From contig JAJVUU010000007.1 of NCBI GenBank assembly GCA_021621525.1, positions 1 through 45,435 on the forward strand: a DNA stretch of 45,435 bases, given 5' to 3'. Under the pieces are notes generated by a model. That model searched no databases. It was not told where the DNA came from and worked only from the letters and a program-made list of their open reading frames with translations. The translations under genes and the position numbers were made by a program. The stretch comes from Caryophanales bacterium (lineage in GTDB: Bacteria > Bacillota_I > Bacilli_A > RFN20 > CAG-288). Positions 15,178 through 22,897 of this stretch are shown here, piece by piece; the first letter of the stretch is position 1; every line of letters starts with the position of its first letter.

Positions 15178-16062
15178 ATGACTGCTCAACCGAAAACACT
15201 TGAAAAAACAAAGCTCAAGAATGACAAGGTACAATTGACCGTCTATCGCGTCATCGTCTACATCGTCCTTATCTTCTTATCTTTGCTTTGCTTGATTCCG
15301 TTCTATATCCTTCTTGTCAACTGCTCTCATTCTTCCGCTGATATCATGAAGGGATTCCATTGGTGGTTCGGAAGCTACTTCGGATTCAACTGGAACAACC
15401 TCTTCAGCAATGCCAATCTTCCGCTCACCACGGCTACCTTCAACTCCATCTTCCTTTCGCTCATCAATGCGATTCTGACCGTCTATTTCTCAGCCCTTAC
15501 GGCCTATGCTACCCATGTCTATCGCTTCAAGGGAAGAAAGTTCGTCGAGACCTTCATCATCGGCATCATGATGATTCCGACTCAGGTTGCCGCCATGGGT
15601 CTTGTCATGTTCTGTATCAATGCCGGACTCACGGACAACTATCTCATCCTCATCCTTCCTGCCATCGCCTCCCCGGTCACCTATTTCTATATGAAGCAGT
15701 ATCTTGAATCCATCCTTCCGATGGAAGTCATCGAAGCTGCCAGAGTCGACGGAACTAGCGAAATCGGCATCTTCCACAAGATCGTCCTTCCCATCATCAA
15801 GCCAGCCCTTGCCGTCCAGTTCATCTTTGCCTATGTCTCCAACTGGAACAACTACTTCACGCCGAGTATGTTGATCAATGATTCCAGGCTGAAGACGATT
15901 CCTCTTGTCATCTCCCAGCTTTCGGCGTCCAGTCCGGATACCTTCGACAAAGGTCAGATCTATATGCTTATGACCATCGCCGTCTTCCCGGTCGTCATCG
16001 TCTATCTCATCTTCTCCAAGGCCATCATCAAGAACCTGACTTCCGGTGCCGTCAAAGGATAG
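15178..16062 (+). CDS. Sugar ABC permease, MalG type
   Basis: Second membrane subunit, 294 residues, six membrane segments. The EAA loop EAARVDGTSEIGIFHKIVLPIIKP is near residues 190-213, and the C-terminus ends in the typical FSKAIIKNLTSGAVKG. An open frame extends upstream to 15001, but ATG 15178 is the start: it is preceded by GAAGGAGG at good spacing, sits directly after the stop of the MalF-type gene, and gives the family's length. Confidence 0.95.
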   Translation: MTAQPKTLEKTKLKNDKVQLTVYRVIVYIVLIFLSLLCLIPFYILLVNCSHSSADIMKGFHWWFGSYFGFNWNNLFSNANLPLTTATFNSIFLSLINAILTVYFSALTAYATHVYRFKGRKFVETFIIGIMMIPTQVAAMGLVMFCINAGLTDNYLILILPAIASPVTYFYMKQYLESILPMEVIEAARVDGTSEIGIFHKIVLPIIKPALAVQFIFAYVSNWNNYFTPSMLINDSRLKTIPLVISQLSASSPDTFDKGQIYMLMTIAVFPVVIVYLIFSKAIIKNLTSGAVKG

Positions 16063-16088
16063 ACCTTCGATATTCAGTCCAATAAAAA

Positions 16089-16136
16089 ACAGCCATCGGC
16101 ACTCCTTGTAGGATGTTGCCGACGGCTGTCTTTTTT
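16089..16136. terminator. Bidirectional terminator between transporter and LacI genes
   Basis: A 13-base stem with one mismatch (16089-16101 with 16117-16129) is followed by TTTTTT on the plus strand and preceded by AAAAAA, so it can also end the LacI transcript on the minus strand. Confidence 0.85.
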
Positions 16137-17136
16137 AGTTCAGTTTCTTTACTGTCTGACCATATTGGACCTTGCCGTTGACGAAGTGTGGGATGATTGG
16201 GAAAAGAGGGTCTTCAATCTGGTTGATGAGGCAATCTGCCGCAAGCCTGCCAAGCTCATCATAGTTCTGCATATATGTGGTGATTTCGGGACGGTAGATC
16301 CTTGAGATGGAGGCGCCGTCGTAGCCGACGACGGAAATGTCATCGGGAATCCTCAGGCCTGCTTGTGTCAAGGCAGTGATACCACCAAATAGGGAGATGT
16401 CGTCAGGATAGAAGATGCAGGTCGGACGGCTCTCCAGGCTGAGAAGCTGTTGGGTCGCCTTTCCGGAAGACTTCGGATCATGGAACCTTCCTTCGATGAG
16501 ATATTCTTTGGGAAGACTCAGGTCATGGGAGATGAGAGCCTGGTTGAAACCAGAGAGACGCTTCTTGGTGACGTCGGTCATCTCGCCGTGGATGAAGGCG
16601 ATCTTTCTGTGGCCCAGGGATGTGACATAGTCGACCAGCTCCTTCTCACCATTGATATTGTCTGACATGATGGCGGTGCTGGAGGAAAAGATATAGTCGA
16701 TGGTGACAGTCGGAATGTCCGAGTTGACAAGCTCGATGACCTTCGGACTGTTGAAATCCTCGGTGACGACGATGACACCGTCCATGTTTCTGAACTTGGC
16801 AAGTTCCAGATAGGACATCTTGGAAGTCCTGCTTAGGAAGGTGATGCAATAACCTCTTTCTTCGACCGTGTTCTTGATGGAATCGAGGATGCCGGAGAAA
16901 TATTCGTGCCTGAGTCCGCCATATAGGGTTGCATCATAATAGACGATACCGATGTTGAATGTCTTGTTGGACTTCAAGGCCATGGCATAGAAGTTTGGCA
17001 CATATCCCATATCCTTGGCGACCTTCTGGATTCTATCGATGGTCTGCTTGGAAAGCTCGGGAGAATTGTGGAGTGCCTTGGAGACGGTGGCGGTGGAAGT
17101 GTTGCATTTTTTAGCGATGTCTTTGATTTTTACCAT
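16135..17136 (-). CDS. LacI-family transcriptional regulator
   Basis: A 333-residue sugar-responsive repressor. The LacI helix-turn-helix is at residues 1-56 (IKDIAKKCNTSTATVSKALHNSP, then YVPNFYAMALKSNK, the hinge), followed by a periplasmic-binding-like effector domain (MDGVIVVTEDFNSP, SLGHRKIAFIHG, DISVVGYDGASISRIYRPEITT). It converges on the cellobiose transporter and is divergent from the pectin operon A by 288 bases, so either could be its target. The CG-centred operators in the cellobiose control region favour the former. AAGGAA precedes ATG 17136; a TTGAAA / TATAAT pair with short spacing lies upstream. Confidence 0.93.
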   Translation of the reverse strand: MVKIKDIAKKCNTSTATVSKALHNSPELSKQTIDRIQKVAKDMGYVPNFYAMALKSNKTFNIGIVYYDATLYGGLRHEYFSGILDSIKNTVEERGYCITFLSRTSKMSYLELAKFRNMDGVIVVTEDFNSPKVIELVNSDIPTVTIDYIFSSSTAIMSDNINGEKELVDYVTSLGHRKIAFIHGEMTDVTKKRLSGFNQALISHDLSLPKEYLIEGRFHDPKSSGKATQQLLSLESRPTCIFYPDDISLFGGITALTQAGLRIPDDISVVGYDGASISRIYRPEITTYMQNYDELGRLAADCLINQIEDPLFPIIPHFVNGKVQYGQTVKKLN

Positions 17137-17250
17137 ATGAAAATTTCCTTCCCATATCTTTATATGTAAATATATTATAAAAATTAGTTTTATTTTTCAA
17201 TAATATGGAAAGTAATGGTTTTCGTTATCAAGACAAAAAATAAAATACCA

Positions 17251-17357
17251 CATTTTTGTGCTGCAAGACCAAAGTCTATTCTTTTATGAGATCATCTTTT
17301 ATACAATGGAGGAAAGAAAGTTTCTTATGTTTCACTTTTGTGCCATCAGACCAAAGT
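17251..17357. repeat. Pair of 25-base direct repeats upstream of operon A
   Basis: The copies are 17251-17275 and 17333-17357, identical at 20 of 25 positions (core TTTTGTGC and AGACCAAAGT), 82 bases apart. They lie between the LacI and kduD genes and look like paired protein-binding sites. Confidence 0.55.
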
Positions 17358-17375
17358 TGAAATGTAAGGGCTTCA

Positions 17376-17398
17376 ACTTGTATACATGTGTGTATAAT
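17376..17398 (+). promoter_or_regulatory. Operon A promoter with GntR-type operator
   Basis: ACTTGTATACATGT (17376-17389) is a near-palindrome related to the perfect CTTGTATACAAG found before operon B, and is followed by TATAAT (17393-17398). A bound repressor would block the promoter. The -35 is not clear. Confidence 0.55.
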
Positions 17399-17424
17399 GG
17401 TGTTTGTAAAGGAGAAATGAAAAT

Positions 17425-18225
17425 ATGGATATCAACGCCTTCCGTCTAGATGGTAAAGTCGCCTTGGTCACCGGAGCCAGCTATGGCATCGGATTTGCCA
17501 TCGCATCCGCATATGCTCAGATGGGTGCCACGATTGTCTTCAACGACCGCAATGAGGAGAAGCTTAAGATGGGTCTCGATTCCTATCAGAAGCTTGGCAT
17601 TCAAGCCAAAGGATATATCTGTGATGTCACCAAGGAGGATGAGGTCAGGAACATGGTCGAAGACATCGTCAAGACCTTCGGACATCTCGATATCCTTGTC
17701 AACAATGCCGGCATCATCAAGAGGATTCCGATGACGGAGATGTCTGCCTCTGACTTCGGAGCTGTCATTGATGTCGATCTGATCGCACCCTTCATCGTTT
17801 CCAAGGCCGTCATCCCTTATATGATTAAGGAAGGACATGGAAAGATCATCAACATCTGCTCCATGATGTCCGAACTCGGAAGAGAGACTGTCTCTGCCTA
17901 TGCTGCCGCCAAGGGCGGACTGAAGATGCTCACCAAGAACATCTGTTCCGAATATGGCGAGGCCAACATTCAGTGCAACGGCATCGGACCTGGCTACATC
18001 GCCACTCCACAGACCGCTCCTCTCCGCGAGAAGCAGCCGGATGGTTCCATGCATCCGTTTGATAGCTTCATCCGTGCCAAGACACCGGCTGGCAGATGGG
18101 GAACACCCGAAGACCTTCAAGGCCCTGCCGTCTTCCTTGCCTCCGATGCTTCCGATTTCGTCAACGGACATATCCTCTATGTCGATGGCGGAATCTTGGC
18201 CTATATCGGAAAACAGCCCAAGTAA
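17425..18225 (+). CDS. kduD: KduD / gluconate 5-dehydrogenase-type SDR
   Basis: A 266-residue classical short-chain dehydrogenase. It has the cofactor motif TGASYGIG (about 17-24), NNAG, the catalytic Tyr and Lys in YAAAKGG with an upstream Ser, and the C-terminal NGHILYVDGGILAYIGKQP. That ending and GPGYIATPQTAPLREKQPDGS closely resemble Gram-positive gluconate 5-dehydrogenases. In this pectin locus, with kduI and kdgK, the likely reaction is reduction of 2,5-diketo-3-deoxygluconate to KDG (the KduD step). Sequence alone does not separate the two activities. AAAGGAG precedes ATG 17425. It is the first gene of operon A. Confidence 0.88.
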   Translation: MDINAFRLDGKVALVTGASYGIGFAIASAYAQMGATIVFNDRNEEKLKMGLDSYQKLGIQAKGYICDVTKEDEVRNMVEDIVKTFGHLDILVNNAGIIKRIPMTEMSASDFGAVIDVDLIAPFIVSKAVIPYMIKEGHGKIINICSMMSELGRETVSAYAAAKGGLKMLTKNICSEYGEANIQCNGIGPGYIATPQTAPLREKQPDGSMHPFDSFIRAKTPAGRWGTPEDLQGPAVFLASDASDFVNGHILYVDGGILAYIGKQPK

Positions 18226-18284
18226 AATCAGTCTTTGTCTTAAATTCAAACCCTTGCTAGACATGGGGGAAAGGATTCTTCAAC

Positions 18285-19262
18285 ATGAAAAAAACAATGA
18301 AAATTATGACTTCTTCCCTGCTTATGACCATGGCGCTTTCCTTGACAGGATGTGCCAAGGAGGTCAGCACTTCCTTCTATGGCTTAAACAAATACACCAG
18401 AGACTGCGAAATCGGTGATACCGTCTGTAAGATCGACGTCAGCGTCAACAATGGTGCCATCACCAAGGCCAGCATTGAAGAAACCTATACGCCGAATGTC
18501 TGGGCAAGGGTTTCATCTTCTGACCTGGACAGGCTTGAAACCGTGAAGGTCACCCTGGACGAGGGAGAAACCCGCTACTATGCCAAGTATATCCAGATCG
18601 ACAATCAGGTCTGGGTAGGTTCCGTCAGGAAAGAAGGTTCTTCGTTTGCCCCGGATGTCCATCATGAATATGTCACCTATAGTGTCAGAGGAGCCAGCGA
18701 CGAGGATGCCAACAGTGATTTCCTACGTTATCTTTCCGTCCAGGATACTACGGCTTACAAACTCGGAGAGGAAGTCAACGCCTATTACAATGCGGTCATG
18801 AATGACAAGATCAAGCTTCTTGACGATAAGAATGATGTTGCTGATGATGCCAAGGATCCCAACTATGACTTTGTCGACAGCGGCATCAAGCCAAGCTTCC
18901 CCAATGGAAAGAAGCTCAGAAGCGAAAACGAACGCTTTTCTTCCTGGAAATCCAGTGTGGATGCCCTTTGCAAGTTCATGATTGGAAGACATATGAACTA
19001 TGCCATCAGTGCCAAGGATGACTTTGATGATACCTATGACACATTGAAAGCTATTGATGGAGAATGGGCCTTCAATCCAAGCCTTTTGCAGGCCGGAACC
19101 AAAGATTCGGATGAGCTTGCCAAAATCCAGGATGACGATGCCAACTGGGAGAAGATCGAAGGATGCAAGGTGGACGATATCAAGAGCTCCGATGCCCTGG
19201 ATGTCTATTTCAACGGCATCAATGAAGCTTATGCTTCTTTGGAATACGAATCGATTGCCTGA
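18285..19262 (+). CDS. Lipoprotein of unknown function
   Basis: A 325-residue secreted lipoprotein (signal peptide, lipobox LTGC, cysteine 23). The first mature part (CKIDVSVNNGAITKASIEETY) resembles the start of an FMN-binding-like fold, but I cannot confirm a family. The rest is rich in Asp, Ser and Lys, with repeated charged helices. It does not look like a canonical solute-binding protein. It lies between kduD and a polysaccharide deacetylase gene in operon A, so a role at the cell surface in handling pectic material is possible but unproven. Confidence 0.8.
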   Translation: MKKTMKIMTSSLLMTMALSLTGCAKEVSTSFYGLNKYTRDCEIGDTVCKIDVSVNNGAITKASIEETYTPNVWARVSSSDLDRLETVKVTLDEGETRYYAKYIQIDNQVWVGSVRKEGSSFAPDVHHEYVTYSVRGASDEDANSDFLRYLSVQDTTAYKLGEEVNAYYNAVMNDKIKLLDDKNDVADDAKDPNYDFVDSGIKPSFPNGKKLRSENERFSSWKSSVDALCKFMIGRHMNYAISAKDDFDDTYDTLKAIDGEWAFNPSLLQAGTKDSDELAKIQDDDANWEKIEGCKVDDIKSSDALDVYFNGINEAYASLEYESIA

Positions 19263-19267
19263 GCCTT

Positions 19268-20101
19268 ATGGATTTCAGACTTTTATACCCGGGCTTTCAT
19301 AAGAAGGCCGTCACCTTCTCCTATGATGATGGAATCATCGAGGACCGAAAGCTTATCGAAATCTTCAACCGATATCACTTCAAGGCTACCTTCAATCTGA
19401 ACTTCGGCCAGTCGGGTGAAGCAAAATTCCGGACGGACATCTTCGGAAAGGAAGTGGATTGTTCCCATCTTGACTTGAAGGAGAATGTTTCTCTCTATGA
19501 TGGGCATGAGATTGCCAACCATACCTTCCATCATCCGCATTTGGAAGATACTCCGAAGGAGGTCCAGAGAAATGAGTATCTGGATAACCAAAGAGAGCTT
19601 GAGAAGCTCTTCAAAAGGCGGGTTGTAGGTTCAGCCTATCCTTATGGAAGCTACAATCAGGATACGCTAGACATCCTGAAGGAAATCCATGTGGAATATG
19701 CAAGGACGACCCGTTCTACCTATTCCTTCCATCTACCTTATGATTGGCTGTTATGGAATCCTAGCATCCATCACAGGGATCCCAGGATGATGGAAATCCT
19801 TGATGAATTCGAAAAAGATGATGAGGAGCTGTCTCTTCTTTATATCTGGGGTCATGCCTATGAGTTTGAAATCGACCATGACTTTATGAAGATGGATGAA
19901 ATCTGTAAGAGGCTTGCCACGGACAAGGATGTCATATGCCTTACCAACGAGGAAGTCTATCGTTATGTCCATGCTGCCGGAAGCCTCTATTATCGTTATG
20001 AGGCATTCCACAACCCGAGTGACGAAGATGTATGCATTCTCTGCCAGGGAAAGGAAATGCTGGTGAAGAAAAAAGGAGTCTATCCTTATGTTGGAAAATG
20101 A
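19268..20101 (+). CDS. Polysaccharide deacetylase family protein (CE4-like)
   Basis: A NodB-homology protein of 277 residues without signal peptide, so cytosolic. TFSYDDG near residue 16 supplies the catalytic/metal Asp pair, HEIANHTFHHPHL supplies the metal-binding histidines, and AYPYGSY is the third motif. Family members remove N- or O-acetyl groups from sugars. In this operon, next to a CE12 acetylesterase gene, removal of acetyl groups from imported pectic oligosaccharides is the likely job. No clear ribosome binding site is seen; it starts 5 bases after the lipoprotein stop, suggesting translational coupling. The end overlaps kdgK by 14 bases. Confidence 0.85.
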   Translation: MDFRLLYPGFHKKAVTFSYDDGIIEDRKLIEIFNRYHFKATFNLNFGQSGEAKFRTDIFGKEVDCSHLDLKENVSLYDGHEIANHTFHHPHLEDTPKEVQRNEYLDNQRELEKLFKRRVVGSAYPYGSYNQDTLDILKEIHVEYARTTRSTYSFHLPYDWLLWNPSIHHRDPRMMEILDEFEKDDEELSLLYIWGHAYEFEIDHDFMKMDEICKRLATDKDVICLTNEEVYRYVHAAGSLYYRYEAFHNPSDEDVCILCQGKEMLVKKKGVYPYVGK

Positions 20102-21098
20102 AAAAACAGTCATCGGCCTCGGAGAGTTCCTCATCCGTTTCACGGCAGAAAGAGGAACCTTGATCCGCGAGGCCAGGAACTATGTCGCCAATTATGGCGG
20201 AAGCGAAGCTAACGTCATCATCTCCTTATGTCATCTAGGACACAAGGGAAGATATATCACCAGGGTCTCGGACGATGAACTCGGACTTGGTGCCATCGAC
20301 TATCTCAAGACGCAGGATGTCGATACCTCCTTCATCCAAAGCAGGGGTGAACATCCCTTGGGAACAAGTATCGTCGAGGAAGGTGAAGGAGCCAGGCCTA
20401 GCGTCGTTATCTATAACAGGAAATGGTCGAGTGCCGCCCAGATGAAACCGGAAGACTTCGATTTCAAGGAAATCATGAAGGACGGAAAGATCTTCCATGT
20501 CTCCGGCATCACTTTGGCCATCTCCACGAAGGCCAGGGAGACAGCCATCGCTGCCATGAAGGAAGCTAAGAGCCAGGGACTTCTGGTCTCTTTCGACTTC
20601 AACTATAGAAGCAAGCTGATGAGCCTGGATGAGGCTAAGAAAGTCTATCCTCTCATCGCTCCCTATATCGACATCGTCTCTGCTTCAAGCTGGGACTTGC
20701 AGGCGCTTCTTGGTTTCCACCCGGAAGAGAAGGACCTTGACAAGCTCTTCATGGATGCCTGCAGGGAACTTGGGTTCCGTTACATCTTCACCAGGAAGAG
20801 AACGGTCATCTCCTCCAGAAGACAGAAGCTTCAGGCCTTTGCCTATACGAAGGACAAAAAGGTCGTCGGAAAGGAATATTCCTTCGAAATCTTCGACCGT
20901 ATCGGTGCCGGGGATGCCTTTGTTGCCGGATACCTCCATGGGCTTCTCGAGGATGAAGACGATCTGGAGAAGGCTATCGGCTACGGAATCAGCAACTGCG
21001 TTCTTGAACAGACGATCCTGGGTGACTGTGCAAGGTTCTCCAAGCAGGACCTTGAAAGATTCCTTCTGACTTCCGGACTGGAGGAAATGGAAAGATGA
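20088..21098 (+). CDS. kdgK: 2-keto-3-deoxygluconate kinase
   Basis: A PfkB-family kinase, 336 residues, expected to phosphorylate KDG to KDPG, where both uronate routes meet. The N-terminal IGLGEFLIRF, the GGSEANVIISLCHLG substrate segment and the RIGAGDAFVAGY catalytic motif (Asp as base, near residue 276) are all present. AAAGGAG (about 20070-20076) precedes ATG 20088, which lies inside the end of the deacetylase gene. The stop overlaps the start of the CE12 gene. The KDPG aldolase needed next is not in this window. Confidence 0.92.
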   Translation: MLENEKTVIGLGEFLIRFTAERGTLIREARNYVANYGGSEANVIISLCHLGHKGRYITRVSDDELGLGAIDYLKTQDVDTSFIQSRGEHPLGTSIVEEGEGARPSVVIYNRKWSSAAQMKPEDFDFKEIMKDGKIFHVSGITLAISTKARETAIAAMKEAKSQGLLVSFDFNYRSKLMSLDEAKKVYPLIAPYIDIVSASSWDLQALLGFHPEEKDLDKLFMDACRELGFRYIFTRKRTVISSRRQKLQAFAYTKDKKVVGKEYSFEIFDRIGAGDAFVAGYLHGLLEDEDDLEKAIGYGISNCVLEQTILGDCARFSKQDLERFLLTSGLEEMER

Positions 21099-21763
21099 AA
21101 CTGATATGTCTAGGTGATTCCCTCATGCAGGAGAATCTGGAAGATACCTATCCGCAGACAGGCTGGCCTCAGGCATTGCCTCCATATCTAAAAAGCGATG
21201 TATCCGTAAAAGACTATGCCAGGAATGGAAGAAGCACGAAATCCTTCTTGGATGAAGGAAGGTTCCTGGAAGCTTTGGATGAAGCAGAGCCGGGAGACGT
21301 ATGCCTCATCTCCTTTGGCCACAACGATGAGAAGAAGGAGGACCCTTCAAGATACACCGATCCTTATGGAGCCTATCAGGAAAACCTTGCCTATATGATT
21401 TCAAAGATGGCCGAAAAAGGAGTGAAAAGCATCCTTCTTACCAGTGTTTCCAGGCTGAAGTTCGATGAAGAAGGAAACCTGCGCCGCACCCATATGGAAT
21501 ATCCTGATGCGATGAGGGAGCTCTCTGAAAAGCTTCATGTTCCCTTGATCGATTTGGAGGAGCTGACCTATCAGGATTTGAAGAAGCATGACATCGAATA
21601 TGATAAGAGCCACTATATGATTTTCCCGAAGGATGTCTATCCGAACTATCCCGAAGGGAAGAATGACACGACCCATATGAGGGCCGAAGGCGCTAGATGG
21701 ATCTGCCAGCTTGTCGTCCCTGAAATGAAGAAGATCGATTTCGTTTCCGATATATTCGCCTAA
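21095..21763 (+). CDS. Rhamnogalacturonan acetylesterase (CE12, SGNH)
   Basis: A 222-residue SGNH hydrolase. Block I is CLGDSL (Ser 9), block II ARNGRSTKSF, block III ISFGHND, and block V DTTHMRAEGA supplies the Asp and His. The RNGRSTKSF and GHND combination is typical of CE12 rhamnogalacturonan acetylesterases such as YesT/RhgT, which remove acetyl groups from galacturonate in rhamnogalacturonan I. There is no signal peptide, so it acts on imported oligosaccharides. ATGA overlap with kdgK. Confidence 0.88.
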   Translation: MKLICLGDSLMQENLEDTYPQTGWPQALPPYLKSDVSVKDYARNGRSTKSFLDEGRFLEALDEAEPGDVCLISFGHNDEKKEDPSRYTDPYGAYQENLAYMISKMAEKGVKSILLTSVSRLKFDEEGNLRRTHMEYPDAMRELSEKLHVPLIDLEELTYQDLKKHDIEYDKSHYMIFPKDVYPNYPEGKNDTTHMRAEGARWICQLVVPEMKKIDFVSDIFA

Positions 21764-21775
21764 AGGAGGTATACC

Positions 21776-22897
21776 ATGCCACTTGAACTGAAAAATATCT
21801 ATAAAGTCTATCCCAACGGCTACCAGGCCATCACGGATTTCAATCTGAAGATCGAAGACAAGGAATTCATCGTCCTTGTCGGTCCTTCCGGATGCGGAAA
21901 GTCTACGACTCTTCGTATGATTGCCGGCTTGGAAGACATCACCCATGGAGACTTTTTGATCGATGGGAAGAGAGTCAACAATCTTCCTCCGAAGGACAGA
22001 GGTATCGCCATGGTCTTCCAAAGCTATGCCCTTTATCCGACGTTGACCGTCTATGAAAACATGGCTTTTGCCTTGGATCTGGCTGGCTTTGATGATGATA
22101 TCATCGACAAGCGCGTCAAGGAAACGGCAAAAATCCTAGGCCTGACTCCTTATCTTGACAGACTTCCGAGAGCTCTCTCGGGAGGTCAGAGGCAGCGTGT
22201 TGCCTTAGGACGTGCCATCATCAGGAATGCCAAGATCTTCCTTATGGATGAACCTCTTTCCAATCTCGATGCCAGACAGCGTGTCTCCATGAGAAGCGAA
22301 CTTGCAAGGATTCACCGCGATGTCGGTGCGACGACCATCTATGTCACCCATGACCAGATTGAGGCCATGACCATGGCGACAAGGATCGTCTGTATGGATG
22401 TCGGTGTCATCAAGCAGGTCGGTACGCCGGAAGAACTCTATTTCCATCCCAAGAACCTGTTTGTCGCCGGATTCATCGGAGACCCGCCGATGAACTTCAT
22501 CAAAGGTAAGGTCAAGGATGCCACCTTCCAATCCCTTGACGGTTTCTATCACTTTGATCTTTCTCACTTCAACGAAGCTCAAAGAAAGCTGTTGGAAGGA
22601 AAGAACATCACGCTAGGCTATCGCCCGGAAAGTGCCGTCATCGGCAAGGAAAACCTTGACCCGTCCCAGTCTTATATCGAGATGACTGGCAAGGTCGAAG
22701 TCTATGAGATGCTCGGCGACTTGCAGAACGTATATCTCAATGTCGGAAACGAAAAGGCCATCATCAAGGCCAAGCCTGAGGTTGTCATCACCATCGACAG
22801 CGAGTTGTCCTACTTCATCAGGAAGACTGATTTCCGCTTCTTTGATTCCGATACGGAAGATGCCATCGAGCTTGAAGGAAAGACCCAGGAAAGATGA
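21776..22897 (+). CDS. MsmX/UgpC-type sugar ABC ATPase
   Basis: A 373-residue carbohydrate-importer ATPase with all motifs (GPSGCGKST, FQSYALYPTL, LSGGQRQRVALGRAI, LMDEPLSNLDA, YVTHDQIEAMTMA) and a TOBE domain (LGYRPESAV). It lies in operon A without permeases or a binding protein next to it, so it probably energises an importer encoded elsewhere, such as the LplB/LplC pair in operon B. AAAGGAGG precedes ATG 21776. The stop overlaps the MATE-GH105 start by four bases. Confidence 0.95.
   Translation: MPLELKNIYKVYPNGYQAITDFNLKIEDKEFIVLVGPSGCGKSTTLRMIAGLEDITHGDFLIDGKRVNNLPPKDRGIAMVFQSYALYPTLTVYENMAFALDLAGFDDDIIDKRVKETAKILGLTPYLDRLPRALSGGQRQRVALGRAIIRNAKIFLMDEPLSNLDARQRVSMRSELARIHRDVGATTIYVTHDQIEAMTMATRIVCMDVGVIKQVGTPEELYFHPKNLFVAGFIGDPPMNFIKGKVKDATFQSLDGFYHFDLSHFNEAQRKLLEGKNITLGYRPESAVIGKENLDPSQSYIEMTGKVEVYEMLGDLQNVYLNVGNEKAIIKAKPEVVITIDSELSYFIRKTDFRFFDSDTEDAIELEGKTQER

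Noticed and set aside
17220..17236. CcpA catabolite-response element near the LacI promoter
   Set aside because: TGGTTTTCGTTATCA has TG and CA ends but the wrong spacing and poor match to the consensus.
17258..17449. 63-codon frame in the operon A promoter region
   Set aside because: It spans the repeats, operator and -10 element and overlaps kduD in another frame. GGAGGAAAG inside it is the only positive sign.
17446..18264. 272-codon antisense frame opposite kduD
   Set aside because: Complement of a clear SDR gene, no independent support.
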